NCBI GenBank assembly: GCA_902778925.1
Contig: CACYZN010000018.1
Span: forward strand, 1-64,000
Length of the DNA: 64,000 nucleotides
Reading direction: 5' to 3'
Source: an uncultured Bacteroidota bacterium
GTDB lineage: Bacteria; Bacteroidota; Bacteroidia; Bacteroidales; P3
Position 1 is the stretch's first letter; the number at the start of each line of letters is the position of its first letter. A program made the position numbers and the translations under genes. Below are positions 17,076 to 28,186 of the stretch, one piece after another. Under the pieces are notes generated by a model. It was not told where the DNA came from and did no database searches. It saw nothing but the letters and a program-made list of their open reading frames with translations.

Positions 17076-17774
17076 ATGAAAGGCAAAACCATCATCCAGA
17101 TTGTGTTGGGCATCGTCATCGTTGCCCTCGCCATCGTGCTGTACAACAGCATCATGAAGCCCGTGCGCTTCGACAATGAGTACACTAAACGCCGCGACGC
17201 CTGTGCCGAGAAGCTCAAAGCTATCCGCACACTCGAGGAAGCCTACAAACTGACCTACGGCAAGTACACCGGCAGTTTCGATAGCCTCATCAACCGCCTC
17301 ATGAACGAAGACAGCATGAAAGTGGTCAGCAAGGTGATCAACTACGACAAAATCCCCGAGGATGTCGACATCAACGAGACCCCCGAGCGTGAAGCCGTCG
17401 AGAAAGGCTACATCTCGCGTCAGGAAATCCTCGTCAACCCGATAGCCAAGCTGCGCGAGGACAAGAAGCTCCCCACCACCGATGCTACCGGCCACACCGT
17501 GCAGATGACCGACGAGCAGATACAGAACCTGCGCTATGTACCCTATCCCAAGGGCGAGAAGAACCAGTTCGACCTGCAGGCCGCAATGATCGAAAAGAGC
17601 GGCTTCCTCGTGCCCGTGTTCGAGTGCAAGGTACCGCTGAGCACCCTGCTTAGCGACATGGACCACCAGCAGGTCGTCAACAAGATAGCCGAAATCGAGA
17701 AAGTGTCCGGCCGCTATGCTGGCTGGAAGGTCGGCGACATGACACAGCCCGTTACCGACGGTAACTTCGAATAA
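17076..17774 (+). CDS. Conserved hypothetical protein with one membrane anchor
   Basis: A 232-residue protein with a single N-terminal membrane segment (IIQIVLGIVIVALAIVLYNSIM, residues 5-26) and a mostly charged, helical remainder that would face the periplasm or cytoplasm. The arrangement of a membrane helix followed by a helix with a short KRRDACAEKLKAIRTLEEAYKLTYGKYTGSFDSL segment recalls pilin-like or pseudopilin N-terminal helices, but no prepilin site is present. In Bacteroidetes this protein often precedes a DUF3822 gene and rsmD, as here. It heads the operon after a good promoter. Function unknown. Confidence 0.8.
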   Translation: MKGKTIIQIVLGIVIVALAIVLYNSIMKPVRFDNEYTKRRDACAEKLKAIRTLEEAYKLTYGKYTGSFDSLINRLMNEDSMKVVSKVINYDKIPEDVDINETPEREAVEKGYISRQEILVNPIAKLREDKKLPTTDATGHTVQMTDEQIQNLRYVPYPKGEKNQFDLQAAMIEKSGFLVPVFECKVPLSTLLSDMDHQQVVNKIAEIEKVSGRYAGWKVGDMTQPVTDGNFE

Positions 17775-17785
17775 GTAATAAGTAT

Positions 17786-18601
17786 ATGCCCTACACCCTC
17801 AAGAACCTGATTACTACCGAAGGCAGCAGTGCATCATACGAAAAGAGATTATCCATCTGCCTCGAGGCGGATGGATTTTCTTTCACCGAGACCACTGCCG
17901 ACGGTACATTGCTCACCTTCGGCGAGGCGGTCGGTAACCATGCAGCCTCGATAACCGATGCGACCGGCGCTATAAAAGGCCTCTTCGCTGAAGCCTCGAT
18001 ACGCCCCATGGGCAACAAGCACCTCGAGCTGACGGTCGTGAGCGACGAGAGTGTGTGGGTGCCCGACGAGCTTTATACGCCGGCGTCCAATAGGCAGTAC
18101 CTCAAATTGGCCGGCGCTTCGGCCAGCTCGGCCCTCACTTGCCGGTGCGCACAGATACAGTCCACGGCCGTCTTCTCTGCCAACGAGCAGCTGGTGATGG
18201 CCTTCAAGGTGGCGCTGCCGGGTGTGGCGGTGATGAACCAGCACGCCCGTGTGGTAAGTCTGGCACCGCTCAGCGCAAGCCATCCGGTCCTGTTCTCCTA
18301 CTGGCGCAAGGGTAGGGTGGACGTGGCCGCATTCGTCGACGGACGTTATATCTTCGGCAACACCCTCGCCGTGGAGAACCCCGACGAGGCGCCCTACCGC
18401 GTGGTGGAAGTAATGAAGGCTTACGACATGGAGAAGCCCGATGTGGAACTGCTGGTGAGCGGCGACGTGGACCGCGACCGCTACGCTCAGCTCAGGCCCT
18501 TCTTCCCAAAGGTTACGCTCTTCAACGGCAACTTCGGCAAGTACAGCAACCCTCGGTTCCGCACGCTGCACACATACCGCTACGCCCTTGCACTGATTTA
18601 A
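17786..18601 (+). CDS. DUF3822 family protein
   Basis: A 271-residue protein that looks like the Bacteroidetes DUF3822 family, whose members resemble two-domain actin-like (ASKHA) folds of unknown role. Visible traits: an acidic, beta-rich N-terminal half, a central WVPDELYTP segment and a C-terminal YAQLRPFFPKVTLFNGNFG segment near residues 230-255. There is no signal peptide, so it is probably cytoplasmic. It lies 11 bp after the membrane-anchored gene and 9 bp before rsmD, the usual gene neighbour of this family. A link to RNA modification is inferred only from this context. Confidence 0.8.
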   Translation: MPYTLKNLITTEGSSASYEKRLSICLEADGFSFTETTADGTLLTFGEAVGNHAASITDATGAIKGLFAEASIRPMGNKHLELTVVSDESVWVPDELYTPASNRQYLKLAGASASSALTCRCAQIQSTAVFSANEQLVMAFKVALPGVAVMNQHARVVSLAPLSASHPVLFSYWRKGRVDVAAFVDGRYIFGNTLAVENPDEAPYRVVEVMKAYDMEKPDVELLVSGDVDRDRYAQLRPFFPKVTLFNGNFGKYSNPRFRTLHTYRYALALI

Positions 18602-18610
18602 AGAAGTACT

Positions 18611-19156
18611 ATGCGTATCATTGCCGGAACACTGCGTGGCCGCCGCCTCAACCCGCCCCAGAACCTGCCTGTGCGCCCCACCACCGATATGGCGCGAGAG
18701 AGCTTGTTCAATATTCTCAACAACTACGTCGACTACGAGGACTGTTCGGTCATGGACCTCTTCGCCGGCACAGGCGCCGTGTCCTTTGAGTTTGTCTCGC
18801 GCGGAGCGCGCGAGGTCACTTCGGTCGACATCAACATGCAGTGCACCGAGTACATAAAGGCCGAGGCCGCACGCCTTGCGGTACGCAACCTGCACGTGGT
18901 GCGAGCCGATGTGTTCGACCTCCTGAAGCGCGCCAACCGCCGTTTCGACATTGTCTTTGCCGACCCGCCATACGCACTCGAGGGACTGCCCACCCTGCCC
19001 GACATGGTATTTGACAAGGACATACTCACCGACGATGGTATCTTCGTCCTGGAGCACCCGCGGGAGTTTTCCTTCGAGGAACACCCCCACTTCTGGCAGC
19101 ACCGCGCCTACGGTAAGGTCAACTTCACCTTCTTTGCAAAACAATTAGACGAATAA
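18611..19156 (+). CDS. rsmD: 16S rRNA (guanine(966)-N2)-methyltransferase RsmD
   Basis: S-adenosylmethionine-dependent methylation of G966 in 16S rRNA. The 181-residue protein begins [13 protein letters not shown], the conserved RsmD start. The SAM-binding motif is [18 protein letters not shown] near residue 53, and the catalytic D-P-P-Y motif appears as FADPPYAL near 116. Located between DUF3822 and purC with gaps of 9 and 4 bp, so within one transcript. Confidence 0.95.
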   Translation: MRIIAGTLRGRRLNPPQNLPVRPTTDMARESLFNILNNYVDYEDCSVMDLFAGTGAVSFEFVSRGAREVTSVDINMQCTEYIKAEAARLAVRNLHVVRADVFDLLKRANRRFDIVFADPPYALEGLPTLPDMVFDKDILTDDGIFVLEHPREFSFEEHPHFWQHRAYGKVNFTFFAKQLDE

Positions 19157-19160
19157 ATAT

Positions 19161-20108
19161 ATGAAAGCAGTAGTTAAAACCAACTTTAGTTTCCCGAAGC
19201 AAAAGAGTCTGTACGTCGGCAAGGTGCGCGACGTCTACAACATCGACGACAAGTATATGGCCATGGTTGTCAGCGACCGCATCTCGGCCTTCGACGTGGT
19301 GCTGCCCAAGGGCATCCCCTACAAAGGACAGGTGCTGAACCAGATTGCCGCCAAATTCCTCGACGCTACCGCCGACATACTGCCCAACTGGAAGCTCGCC
19401 ACTCCCGACCCCATGGTAACCGTGGGCTTGAAGTGCGAGGGCTTCCGTGTGGAGATGATTGTGCGTGGCTACCTGGCCGGCAGCGCATGGCGCGAGTACA
19501 AGGCCGGCGCCCGCACCCTATGCGGTGTGCAGTTGCCCGAAGGCATGGTGGAGAACCAGAAGTTCCCGACCCCTATAGTCACCCCGACCACCAAGGCCGA
19601 CGAAGGCCACGACGAGAACATCAGCCGCGAGGAGATTATCCGCACCGGTCTGGTCGCCAAGGAAGACTACGACCAGCTGGAGCGCTACGCCCTGCAGCTT
19701 TTCCAGCGCGGCACCGAGATCGCCGCCAAGAAAGGCCTCATCCTTGTCGACACCAAATACGAGTTCGGCAAGCGCGACGGCAAGATCTACCTTATCGACG
19801 AGATACACACACCCGACAGCAGCCGCTATTTCTATGCTGACGGCTACGAAGAGCGCCTAGCCCGCGGCGAGCACCAGCGCCAGTTGAGCAAGGAATTCGT
19901 CCGCGAGTGGCTCATGGACAATGGCTTCCAGGGCAAGGAAGGCCAGCAGGTGCCCGAGATGACCGACGAGATAGTGGCCAGCATCAGCGACCGTTACATC
20001 GAGCTCTACGAGCATATCACCGGCGAGCGCTTCCAGAAAGCCGACGACTGCGCCGACGTGGCTGCCCGCATCGAGAAGAACGTCTCCGAATATCTCTCTA
20101 CTCTCTGA
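19161..20108 (+). CDS. purC: Phosphoribosylaminoimidazole-succinocarboxamide synthase
   Basis: Purine biosynthesis enzyme that ligates aspartate to CAIR with ATP to form SAICAR. The 315-residue length fits the longer Bacteroidetes/eukaryote-like form. Motifs: [26 protein letters not shown] at residues 20-45, the [22 protein letters not shown] segment near 92-113, and [20 protein letters not shown] near 195-215. The stop overlaps the start of the next gene by one base. The coupling to rsmD is common in this phylum. Confidence 0.97.
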   Translation: MKAVVKTNFSFPKQKSLYVGKVRDVYNIDDKYMAMVVSDRISAFDVVLPKGIPYKGQVLNQIAAKFLDATADILPNWKLATPDPMVTVGLKCEGFRVEMIVRGYLAGSAWREYKAGARTLCGVQLPEGMVENQKFPTPIVTPTTKADEGHDENISREEIIRTGLVAKEDYDQLERYALQLFQRGTEIAAKKGLILVDTKYEFGKRDGKIYLIDEIHTPDSSRYFYADGYEERLARGEHQRQLSKEFVREWLMDNGFQGKEGQQVPEMTDEIVASISDRYIELYEHITGERFQKADDCADVAARIEKNVSEYLSTL

Positions 20109-20566
20109 TGGAGATAGAGCGTAAATACCTTGTGGCCGCGCTGCCCGACGGTTTCGAGACCTGTCCGCACACGGAAATAGAGCAAGGTTACCTGTGCACA
20201 TCGCCCACCCTGCGCATCCGCAGGATGGGCGATGTCTGCATTCTGACCGTCAAGGAGAGGGTGCGCACCGCCACCTCGGCCATAGTGAACCGCGAGGAGG
20301 AGTTTGTGCTTCCCGGCGACAAGTACGAGCTGCTGAAGAGCAAGTGCGAAGGGAGCATGGTCCGCAAGACCCGCTACCGTATCCCCGTAGGCCCTTTGAC
20401 TGCCGAGCTCGACATCTTCCATGGCGACCACGAGGGTCTGCGCCTCGTCGAGGTGGAGTTCCCCACCGTCGAGGCCGCCGACGCCTTCACCCCGCCGGAC
20501 TGGTTCGGGCAGGACGTGAGTTCCGACCCCCGCTACCGCAACAGCTGGCTGGCACATTTAAACTGA
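20108..20566 (+). CDS. CYTH domain protein (triphosphate-binding tunnel fold)
   Basis: A 152-residue single-domain CYTH protein. The N-terminal signature EIERKYLV (ExExK) is at residues 2-9, followed by the alternating basic and acidic strands that line the tunnel: RIRRMGD, LTVKER, EEEFVL, RKTRYRI, AELDIFHGDH and LVEVEFP. Members hydrolyse inorganic triphosphate or make cyclic nucleotides with metal ions; the exact substrate cannot be told from the sequence. Its ATG overlaps the purC TGA by one base, so it is translated from the same transcript; the better start is at 20108, not the longer overlapping frame. Confidence 0.9.
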   Translation: MEIERKYLVAALPDGFETCPHTEIEQGYLCTSPTLRIRRMGDVCILTVKERVRTATSAIVNREEEFVLPGDKYELLKSKCEGSMVRKTRYRIPVGPLTAELDIFHGDHEGLRLVEVEFPTVEAADAFTPPDWFGQDVSSDPRYRNSWLAHLN

Positions 20567-20570
20567 ACAC

Positions 20571-21977
20571 ATGAAACGCATACCGCATACCTTTACAATC
20601 GTTTTCGGCCTCATAGTGCTGGCGGCCGTGCTTACATGGGTGGTACCGGCAGGCGAATACCTGCGGCAGACCGTCGACGGGCGCGAGGTGGTGCTGAACG
20701 ACTCGTACCACCGCGTCGAGAGCGCCCCGCAGACATGGCAGATATTCTCGGCCCTCTTCAACGGCTTCGTCGACAAGGCCGACATCATAGTCTTCATCCT
20801 GATGGTGGGCGGTGCGTTCTGGATACTGAACAACAGCCACGCCATCGACGTGGGCGTCATGGCCTTCCTGCGACGTGTGCAACGGCTGCGCCGCTACCGG
20901 ATAGTGCAGTGGCTGGGGGTGGAGAACATCATCATCACACTGGTAATGATTATGTTCAGCCTCTTCGGTGCAATCTTCGGCATGAGCGAGGAGACCATCG
21001 CCTTTGTCGTGGTCTTCATTCCGCTGGCCATCCAGATGGGCTACGACTCCATTGTGGGCGTCTGCATGTGCTATGTAGCTGCACATGTGGGCTTTGCGGG
21101 AGCTATGCTCAACCCCTTCACCGTGGGTATAGCGCAGGGCATCGCCGACCTGCCGCTCTTCTCCGGCGTGGAGTACAGGCTTTTCTGCTGGATTATCCTC
21201 ACGCTTATCGGCATAGCCTTTGTGCTGTGGTATGCCGCGAGAGTGAAGGCCAAGCCGGAGAGAAGTCCGGTGTACAAGCTGGATGAATACTGGCGCAACC
21301 GTGTGGAATCCACTGGCCAGAGCAAGCTTTCAGTGCGTCAGGGGCTGATACTCATTCTGCTGCTGGTGACCATCGTGGTGCTGGTGTGTGGTGTGCTGGA
21401 GTGCAACTGGTACATTGCCGAGATTTCGGCCCTGTTTTTCGCCATGGGCATCATTGCAGGCATCATAGACCGCCAGAGCGCCGACGACATCGCCAAGCTT
21501 TTCCTGGCCGGTTGCAAAGACATACTCTCGGCAGCCCTGGTGGTGGGTCTGGCGAGCGGCATAATATTCATTCTCAAGGATGGCCACGTCATCGACACCC
21601 TTCTGTACGGCCTCACCCGATCGCTCGCCTCGCTGGGCGGCGTGGCGTCGTTGGGCGTGATGTATATCTTCCAGACACTGCTCAACATAGTGATGCCCAG
21701 CGGCTCGGCCAAGGCTGCACTCACCATGCCCATCATGACCCAGTTTGCCGACCTGATAAATATCTCGCGCCAGACCACCGTGCTGGCTTTCCAGTTCGGC
21801 GACGGCTTCACCAACATGCTCACCCCCACCAGCGGAGTGCTCATCGGGGTGCTCGGCATAGCCCGCATACCCTACGGCACATGGCTTAAGTGGGCGTGGC
21901 GTTTCATACTGGGCCTCATTGTGATAGGCTTCCTGCTGATGCTCCCGACCCTGTGGCTCGACCTGCCTGGCTTCTGA
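20571..21977 (+). CDS. YfcC/DcuC-type carboxylate or amino-acid carrier
   Basis: A 468-residue integral membrane protein with about twelve hydrophobic segments. It starts RIPHTFTIVFGLIVLAAVLTWVVPAGEY, the classic beginning of the YfcC/C4-dicarboxylate anaerobic carrier (DcuC/arginine-ornithine antiporter) superfamily. Conserved loops include FGMSEETIAFVVVFIPLA near residue 137 and the duplicated QFGDGFTNMLTPTSGVLIGVLGIA near 405-430, which carries the substrate-site NxxxPT pattern. Likely imports or exchanges a small carboxylate or amino acid; the substrate is not certain. It is 4 bp after the CYTH gene. Confidence 0.88.
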   Translation: MKRIPHTFTIVFGLIVLAAVLTWVVPAGEYLRQTVDGREVVLNDSYHRVESAPQTWQIFSALFNGFVDKADIIVFILMVGGAFWILNNSHAIDVGVMAFLRRVQRLRRYRIVQWLGVENIIITLVMIMFSLFGAIFGMSEETIAFVVVFIPLAIQMGYDSIVGVCMCYVAAHVGFAGAMLNPFTVGIAQGIADLPLFSGVEYRLFCWIILTLIGIAFVLWYAARVKAKPERSPVYKLDEYWRNRVESTGQSKLSVRQGLILILLLVTIVVLVCGVLECNWYIAEISALFFAMGIIAGIIDRQSADDIAKLFLAGCKDILSAALVVGLASGIIFILKDGHVIDTLLYGLTRSLASLGGVASLGVMYIFQTLLNIVMPSGSAKAALTMPIMTQFADLINISRQTTVLAFQFGDGFTNMLTPTSGVLIGVLGIARIPYGTWLKWAWRFILGLIVIGFLLMLPTLWLDLPGF

Positions 21978-21996
21978 CCCCAAACACCAATCCGCT

Positions 21997-22905
21997 ATGA
22001 CCTCCGACGTGTGGCGCCGCCTTGGGCGCGATTTCGAGACCTACCTGAAGCTCGAGAAGGGCATGGCCGCCAACAGCGTCGCGGCCTACCTGCGCGACTT
22101 CTGGCACATGGCCTCATATATGGTGGAGCAAAACATTGAGCCAGAGGAAGTACGATTGGAACACCTGCAGCAACTCTTGAAGCAATTTGAGGACATCAAT
22201 CTGGCGCCCGCCTCACAGCGGCGCATGATTTCGGGGTGGCGTATGTTCTTCAAAATGCTTGTGATAGAGGACGCCATAGCCGACAATCCGGCCGAGCTGC
22301 TCGACCTGCCCGTACGCGCCAAACATCTGCCAGATGTGCTTAGCGACGAAGAGATTACACGCATTCAGCAAACCTTTGATTTAAGTATGCCCGACCAAGC
22401 CCGCAATTATGTGATAGTTGAGGTGCTTTACGGGTGCGGATTGCGGGTGTCGGAGCTGGTCAACATGAAGCTCTCGGCCATCTATGCCGACGAGCAGTAC
22501 CTGAAGGTGATAGGCAAGGGCGACAAGGAACGGTGGGTACCCATCAACGAGCGGGCCCTGCAGCTGATGCTGAACTACATACACACCATCCGTTCGCACA
22601 TCACCCCGCGTGCCGGCGAGGAGAAGTACGTCTTCCTGAACCGCCTCGGCACCCATCTTTCGCGCCAGATGGTGTTCATGATGCTGCAGGCCGCCGTGCG
22701 CAACGCCGGTATCGACAAGAAGGTGAGCCCCCACTCGCTGCGTCACAGTTTCGCCACCGAGCTGGTTGAAAACGGTGCCGACCTGCGTGCCGTGCAGGAG
22801 ATGCTGGGCCACGAAAGCATCTCGACCACCGAGATTTACACCCACCTCTCGCGCGAGACCCTGCGCAACACCATCTCCACCTTCCATCCCCACTACGCCC
22901 GATAG
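21997..22905 (+). CDS. xerD: Tyrosine recombinase XerD-like
   Basis: Site-specific recombinase, most likely the chromosome dimer resolution enzyme acting at dif with XerC and FtsK. The 302-residue protein has the N-terminal SAM-like DNA-binding domain (FETYLKLEKGMAANSVAAYLRDF) and a C-terminal catalytic domain with the six conserved residues: Arg in GCGLRVSEL near 150, Lys in GKGDKERWVP near 175, HSLRH near 247-251, His in LGHESISTTEIYTHLS near 270, and the nucleophile Tyr about nine residues after that. Length and motifs match XerD better than mobile-element integrases. The palindrome copy C follows the stop codon. Confidence 0.92.
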   Translation: MTSDVWRRLGRDFETYLKLEKGMAANSVAAYLRDFWHMASYMVEQNIEPEEVRLEHLQQLLKQFEDINLAPASQRRMISGWRMFFKMLVIEDAIADNPAELLDLPVRAKHLPDVLSDEEITRIQQTFDLSMPDQARNYVIVEVLYGCGLRVSELVNMKLSAIYADEQYLKVIGKGDKERWVPINERALQLMLNYIHTIRSHITPRAGEEKYVFLNRLGTHLSRQMVFMMLQAAVRNAGIDKKVSPHSLRHSFATELVENGADLRAVQEMLGHESISTTEIYTHLSRETLRNTISTFHPHYAR

Positions 22906-22909
22906 CGCT

Positions 22910-23048
22910 CCGGTAGCCTTCCGGTCCGGTCGTTCTTATGTACTTCTTATGTATTTCTTATGTTGTATTTATGTTTAAAACATAAGAAATACATAAGAAA
23001 TACATAAGAAGTACAAGAAGTACATAAGAACTACCGGAGGGGAAGCGG
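22910..23048. repeat. Palindromic tandem-repeat element, copy C
   Basis: Facing arms of 10-11 bp units TTCTTATGTA / TACATAAGAA around the core ATGTTTAAAACAT, followed on the right by ACTACCGGAGGGGAAG. It starts 5 bp after the xerD stop and ends 220 bp before ppdK. Copies D and E share this sequence subtype; copies A and B share the architecture and the CCGGAGGGG edge but have a different repeat unit. Confidence 0.9.
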
Positions 23049-23202
23049 AGAGGAGCAGGGGAGGTGCTGGATATGAGGCGGTTAGGGGTAATGTGGTGGG
23101 GTTGTAAGGTTTTATGGGCTGGCAGTCAGCGAGATAGGGGCGTGTAACAAAGATTTGTTGAAATCTTAGTAAAAAAAACATCGCCATGTGGGGAAAAATT
23201 CG

Positions 23203-23210
23203 TATCTTTG
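23203..23210 (+). promoter_or_regulatory. Bacteroidetes -7 box of ppdK
   Basis: TATCTTTG followed by GCA matches the Bacteroidetes -7 consensus, 58 bp before the ppdK start. The -33 TTG is not evident. The rest of the 363-bp spacer after xerD is palindrome copy C and a purine-rich stretch. Confidence 0.7.
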
Positions 23211-23268
23211 CAGTCTCGATTTTGGAAGAAATATAATTAATAAACTAATAACTAACAAATTAATCAAG

Positions 23269-26040
<2,772 letters not shown>

Positions 26041-26049
26041 ACAAAACCT

Positions 26050-26087
26050 CATCCCGCCCCCTCTCCGCAAAGGAGAGGGGCGGGGTG
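26050..26087. terminator. GC-rich hairpin after ppdK
   Basis: CATCCCGCCCCCTCTCC and GGAGAGGGGCGGGGTG form a long GC-rich stem around a four- to five-base loop, 10 bp past the ppdK stop. There is no T-run on either side, so it is only a probable terminator or 3'-stabilising hairpin separating ppdK from the hydrogenase genes. Confidence 0.6.
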
Positions 26088-26113
26088 CTTGGTGAAACAA
26101 ATAAATTTGAACT

Positions 26114-26413
26114 ATGACTATAAAAGTGTGTGTTGGTAGTTCCTGCCATCTGAAAGGGTCATACGAGGTTATCGAAGCCTTCAAGGAAGTGCTGAAAAAG
26201 TACGATGTGGAGGACGTAATCGAACTGCAGGCGAGCTTCTGTCTCGGCCACTGCGCCCAGGGCGTAACCGTCGGGTGCGAGGGCCTGGAGGCCGCCGAGC
26301 ATGGCCCGCAGGTGGAAGAAACCACGGATGGGTTCATACTGCACAGCGTCAACGCTGGCAACGTGGAGGAACTGTTCGCCAAAGAAATCTACCCCAAACT
26401 ATTCCTTAACTAA
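26114..26413 (+). CDS. Thioredoxin-like [2Fe-2S] ferredoxin domain protein
   Basis: A 99-residue protein like the C-terminal iron-sulfur domain of NuoE/HydC (thioredoxin-fold [2Fe-2S] ferredoxin). The four cluster cysteines are in the usual pairs: C-V-G-S-S-C near residues 6-11 and C-L-G-H-C near 43-47 (CVGSSCHLKGS and SFCLGHCAQGV). It carries electrons; as the first gene of the hydrogenase module (21 bp before the sensory hydrogenase gene) it probably passes electrons to or from one of the hydrogenases. The NuoE helical N-terminal domain is missing, so it is a stand-alone electron carrier. Confidence 0.88.
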   Translation: MTIKVCVGSSCHLKGSYEVIEAFKEVLKKYDVEDVIELQASFCLGHCAQGVTVGCEGLEAAEHGPQVEETTDGFILHSVNAGNVEELFAKEIYPKLFLN

Positions 26414-26434
26414 AACAACAACTAACAAAGAACC

Positions 26435-28186
26435 ATGTCCGAATATCTGGAATTCAAAACTGTACAGTGCAAAGACTGCTACCGCTGTCTGCGTGAATGT
26501 CCGGTGAAGGCAATCAACATCAAAGATCACCACGCGCAGATTATAGAGGAGAATTGTATCCTCTGCGGTCACTGCACCAAGGTGTGTCCGCAACATGCCA
26601 AGATTGAGCACAGCGAACTGCCTGTGGTACGCGAGCTGCTGAAGAGCGAGGCTCGTGTGGCTGCCACGGTGGCACCGTCGTTCATAAGCAGTTTGAACCA
26701 AGAAGACTTTTCAATACTACGCATTGCTCTGGCCAAACTCGGCTTTGCCATGGCCGAAGAGACGGCCGTGGGAGCACAGGCCGTCACCGAAGAATACAAA
26801 CGGGTGTTGGCCAAAGGTGAAATGAGGAATTTCATCACCTCGGCTTGTCCGGCAGCATGCCGCCTGATACAGATGTACTATCCCAAGGCGCTGCCATATC
26901 TGGCACCTGTCGACTCGCCAATGGTGGCGCACGCCAAGATGCTGCGCCGCAACGACCCCAACCTCAAGGTAGTCTTCATCGGGCCTTGTATCGCCAAGAA
27001 ACGCGAGGCCGACGAACATGCTATAGATGCCGTCATAACCTTCGACGAAATGCTACAACTGATGGAGGAGAACGGCATCGACCTCAACACCATCAACAGA
27101 CTGATGGTGGGGGAAGAATGCACGGTAGCAAACCGAGCAAAGGCCTACCCGGCCACAAAGGGCATCATTCGCTCGTTCGATGCCCTGCCAGAAGGATACC
27201 GATACATGTCGGTGGACGGTGTAGACCGTATCGCCGAAGTGTTGGAGAATATAGAATCGATGGACCATATGTTCATCGAGATGAATGTGTGCCCCGGCGG
27301 CTGCATCAATGGTCCCTGTGCCATAACTCGCGAAGGCGGCATTATAAAAGCCGAGGCCGACATAGACCGCTATGTGGAGCACGAGCTTGCCACACGGAAA
27401 CACCAGCCCGCACCAGATGCCGGCGTACAGCTGGCCTATGCCCATCCCAGGCTGCGCTCCAAGAGCCGTCCCGTCACAGAAAAGGAAATCGAGGAGGTGC
27501 TGCATCGTACCGGCAAAATGACCAAGGCTGACGAGCTGGACTGCGGGTCCTGTGGCTACCGCACCTGCCGCGAGAAAGCCTGGGCCGTAGTGAACGGCTA
27601 TGCCGACATCGACATCTGTCTGCCATATATGCGCAAGCGCGCCGAGAGCCTGGCTGTGGATATTGTCCGCAACTCGCCAGAGGGTGTGATGATTGTCGAC
27701 CCCGACATGAATATTGTGGACATCAATGCTTCGGCCATGAAGATGCTGGGCCTCAACGGTACACCCGAGAGCGTGGTGGGACGCCCCGTGGCCGAGAGCT
27801 TCCAGCCCATAGACTTCTACAATGCATACTCGAAAAAACAGCGTGTGGAGAACCCGCAGCTGCATATACAGGCCACCAATAGATACCTGAGCCTCACTGT
27901 CAGCCTGCTTAGCGAGCAGAATCTGCTTTTCGGACTGATGAAAGACATCTCGGAAATGGTGAACTACGACAAGAAGCTGGAAAAAGTGCGTATGGACACC
28001 ATCTCCACCACCGATGGCTTGATCATGAAACAGATGCGTGTGGCACAGGAGATAGCATCACTGCTGGGCGAGACAACAGCAGAGACCAAAGTGGCACTGC
28101 TTAAACTGAAGAAAACGCTCACCGACGGCCAGGGAGATCTCGGCGTAGATGGACGCCCCACTGACTGGAAAACGGCAAAGATATGA
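26435..28186 (+). CDS. PAS-domain [FeFe] hydrogenase, sensory type (group C)
   Basis: A 583-residue iron hydrogenase with a sensory layout. N-terminal 2x[4Fe-4S] domain: C12, C15, C18, C22 and C41, C44, C47, C51. The H-cluster domain (about 70-350) has the three signatures in modified form: TSACPAA (near 135; normally TSCCPxW), GPCIAKKREAD (near 183) and EMNVCPGGCINGP (near 283). A further Fe-S motif CGSCGYRTC is near 368. A PAS domain follows (about 406-500), then a helical tail. The Ala in TSACP replaces the proton-relay Cys, as known for the sensory HydS of Thermotoga, so H2 turnover should be slow. Its stop overlaps the PP2C phosphatase gene by 4 bp. It probably senses H2 or redox state and signals through that phosphatase. 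Confidence 0.9.
   Translation: MSEYLEFKTVQCKDCYRCLRECPVKAINIKDHHAQIIEENCILCGHCTKVCPQHAKIEHSELPVVRELLKSEARVAATVAPSFISSLNQEDFSILRIALAKLGFAMAEETAVGAQAVTEEYKRVLAKGEMRNFITSACPAACRLIQMYYPKALPYLAPVDSPMVAHAKMLRRNDPNLKVVFIGPCIAKKREADEHAIDAVITFDEMLQLMEENGIDLNTINRLMVGEECTVANRAKAYPATKGIIRSFDALPEGYRYMSVDGVDRIAEVLENIESMDHMFIEMNVCPGGCINGPCAITREGGIIKAEADIDRYVEHELATRKHQPAPDAGVQLAYAHPRLRSKSRPVTEKEIEEVLHRTGKMTKADELDCGSCGYRTCREKAWAVVNGYADIDICLPYMRKRAESLAVDIVRNSPEGVMIVDPDMNIVDINASAMKMLGLNGTPESVVGRPVAESFQPIDFYNAYSKKQRVENPQLHIQATNRYLSLTVSLLSEQNLLFGLMKDISEMVNYDKKLEKVRMDTISTTDGLIMKQMRVAQEIASLLGETTAETKVALLKLKKTLTDGQGDLGVDGRPTDWKTAKI

Noticed and set aside
21997..22905. XerD-like recombinase as the integrase of a mobile element
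   Set aside because: Length, motifs and position in a housekeeping run fit chromosomal XerD; no attachment-site duplication or cargo genes lie nearby.
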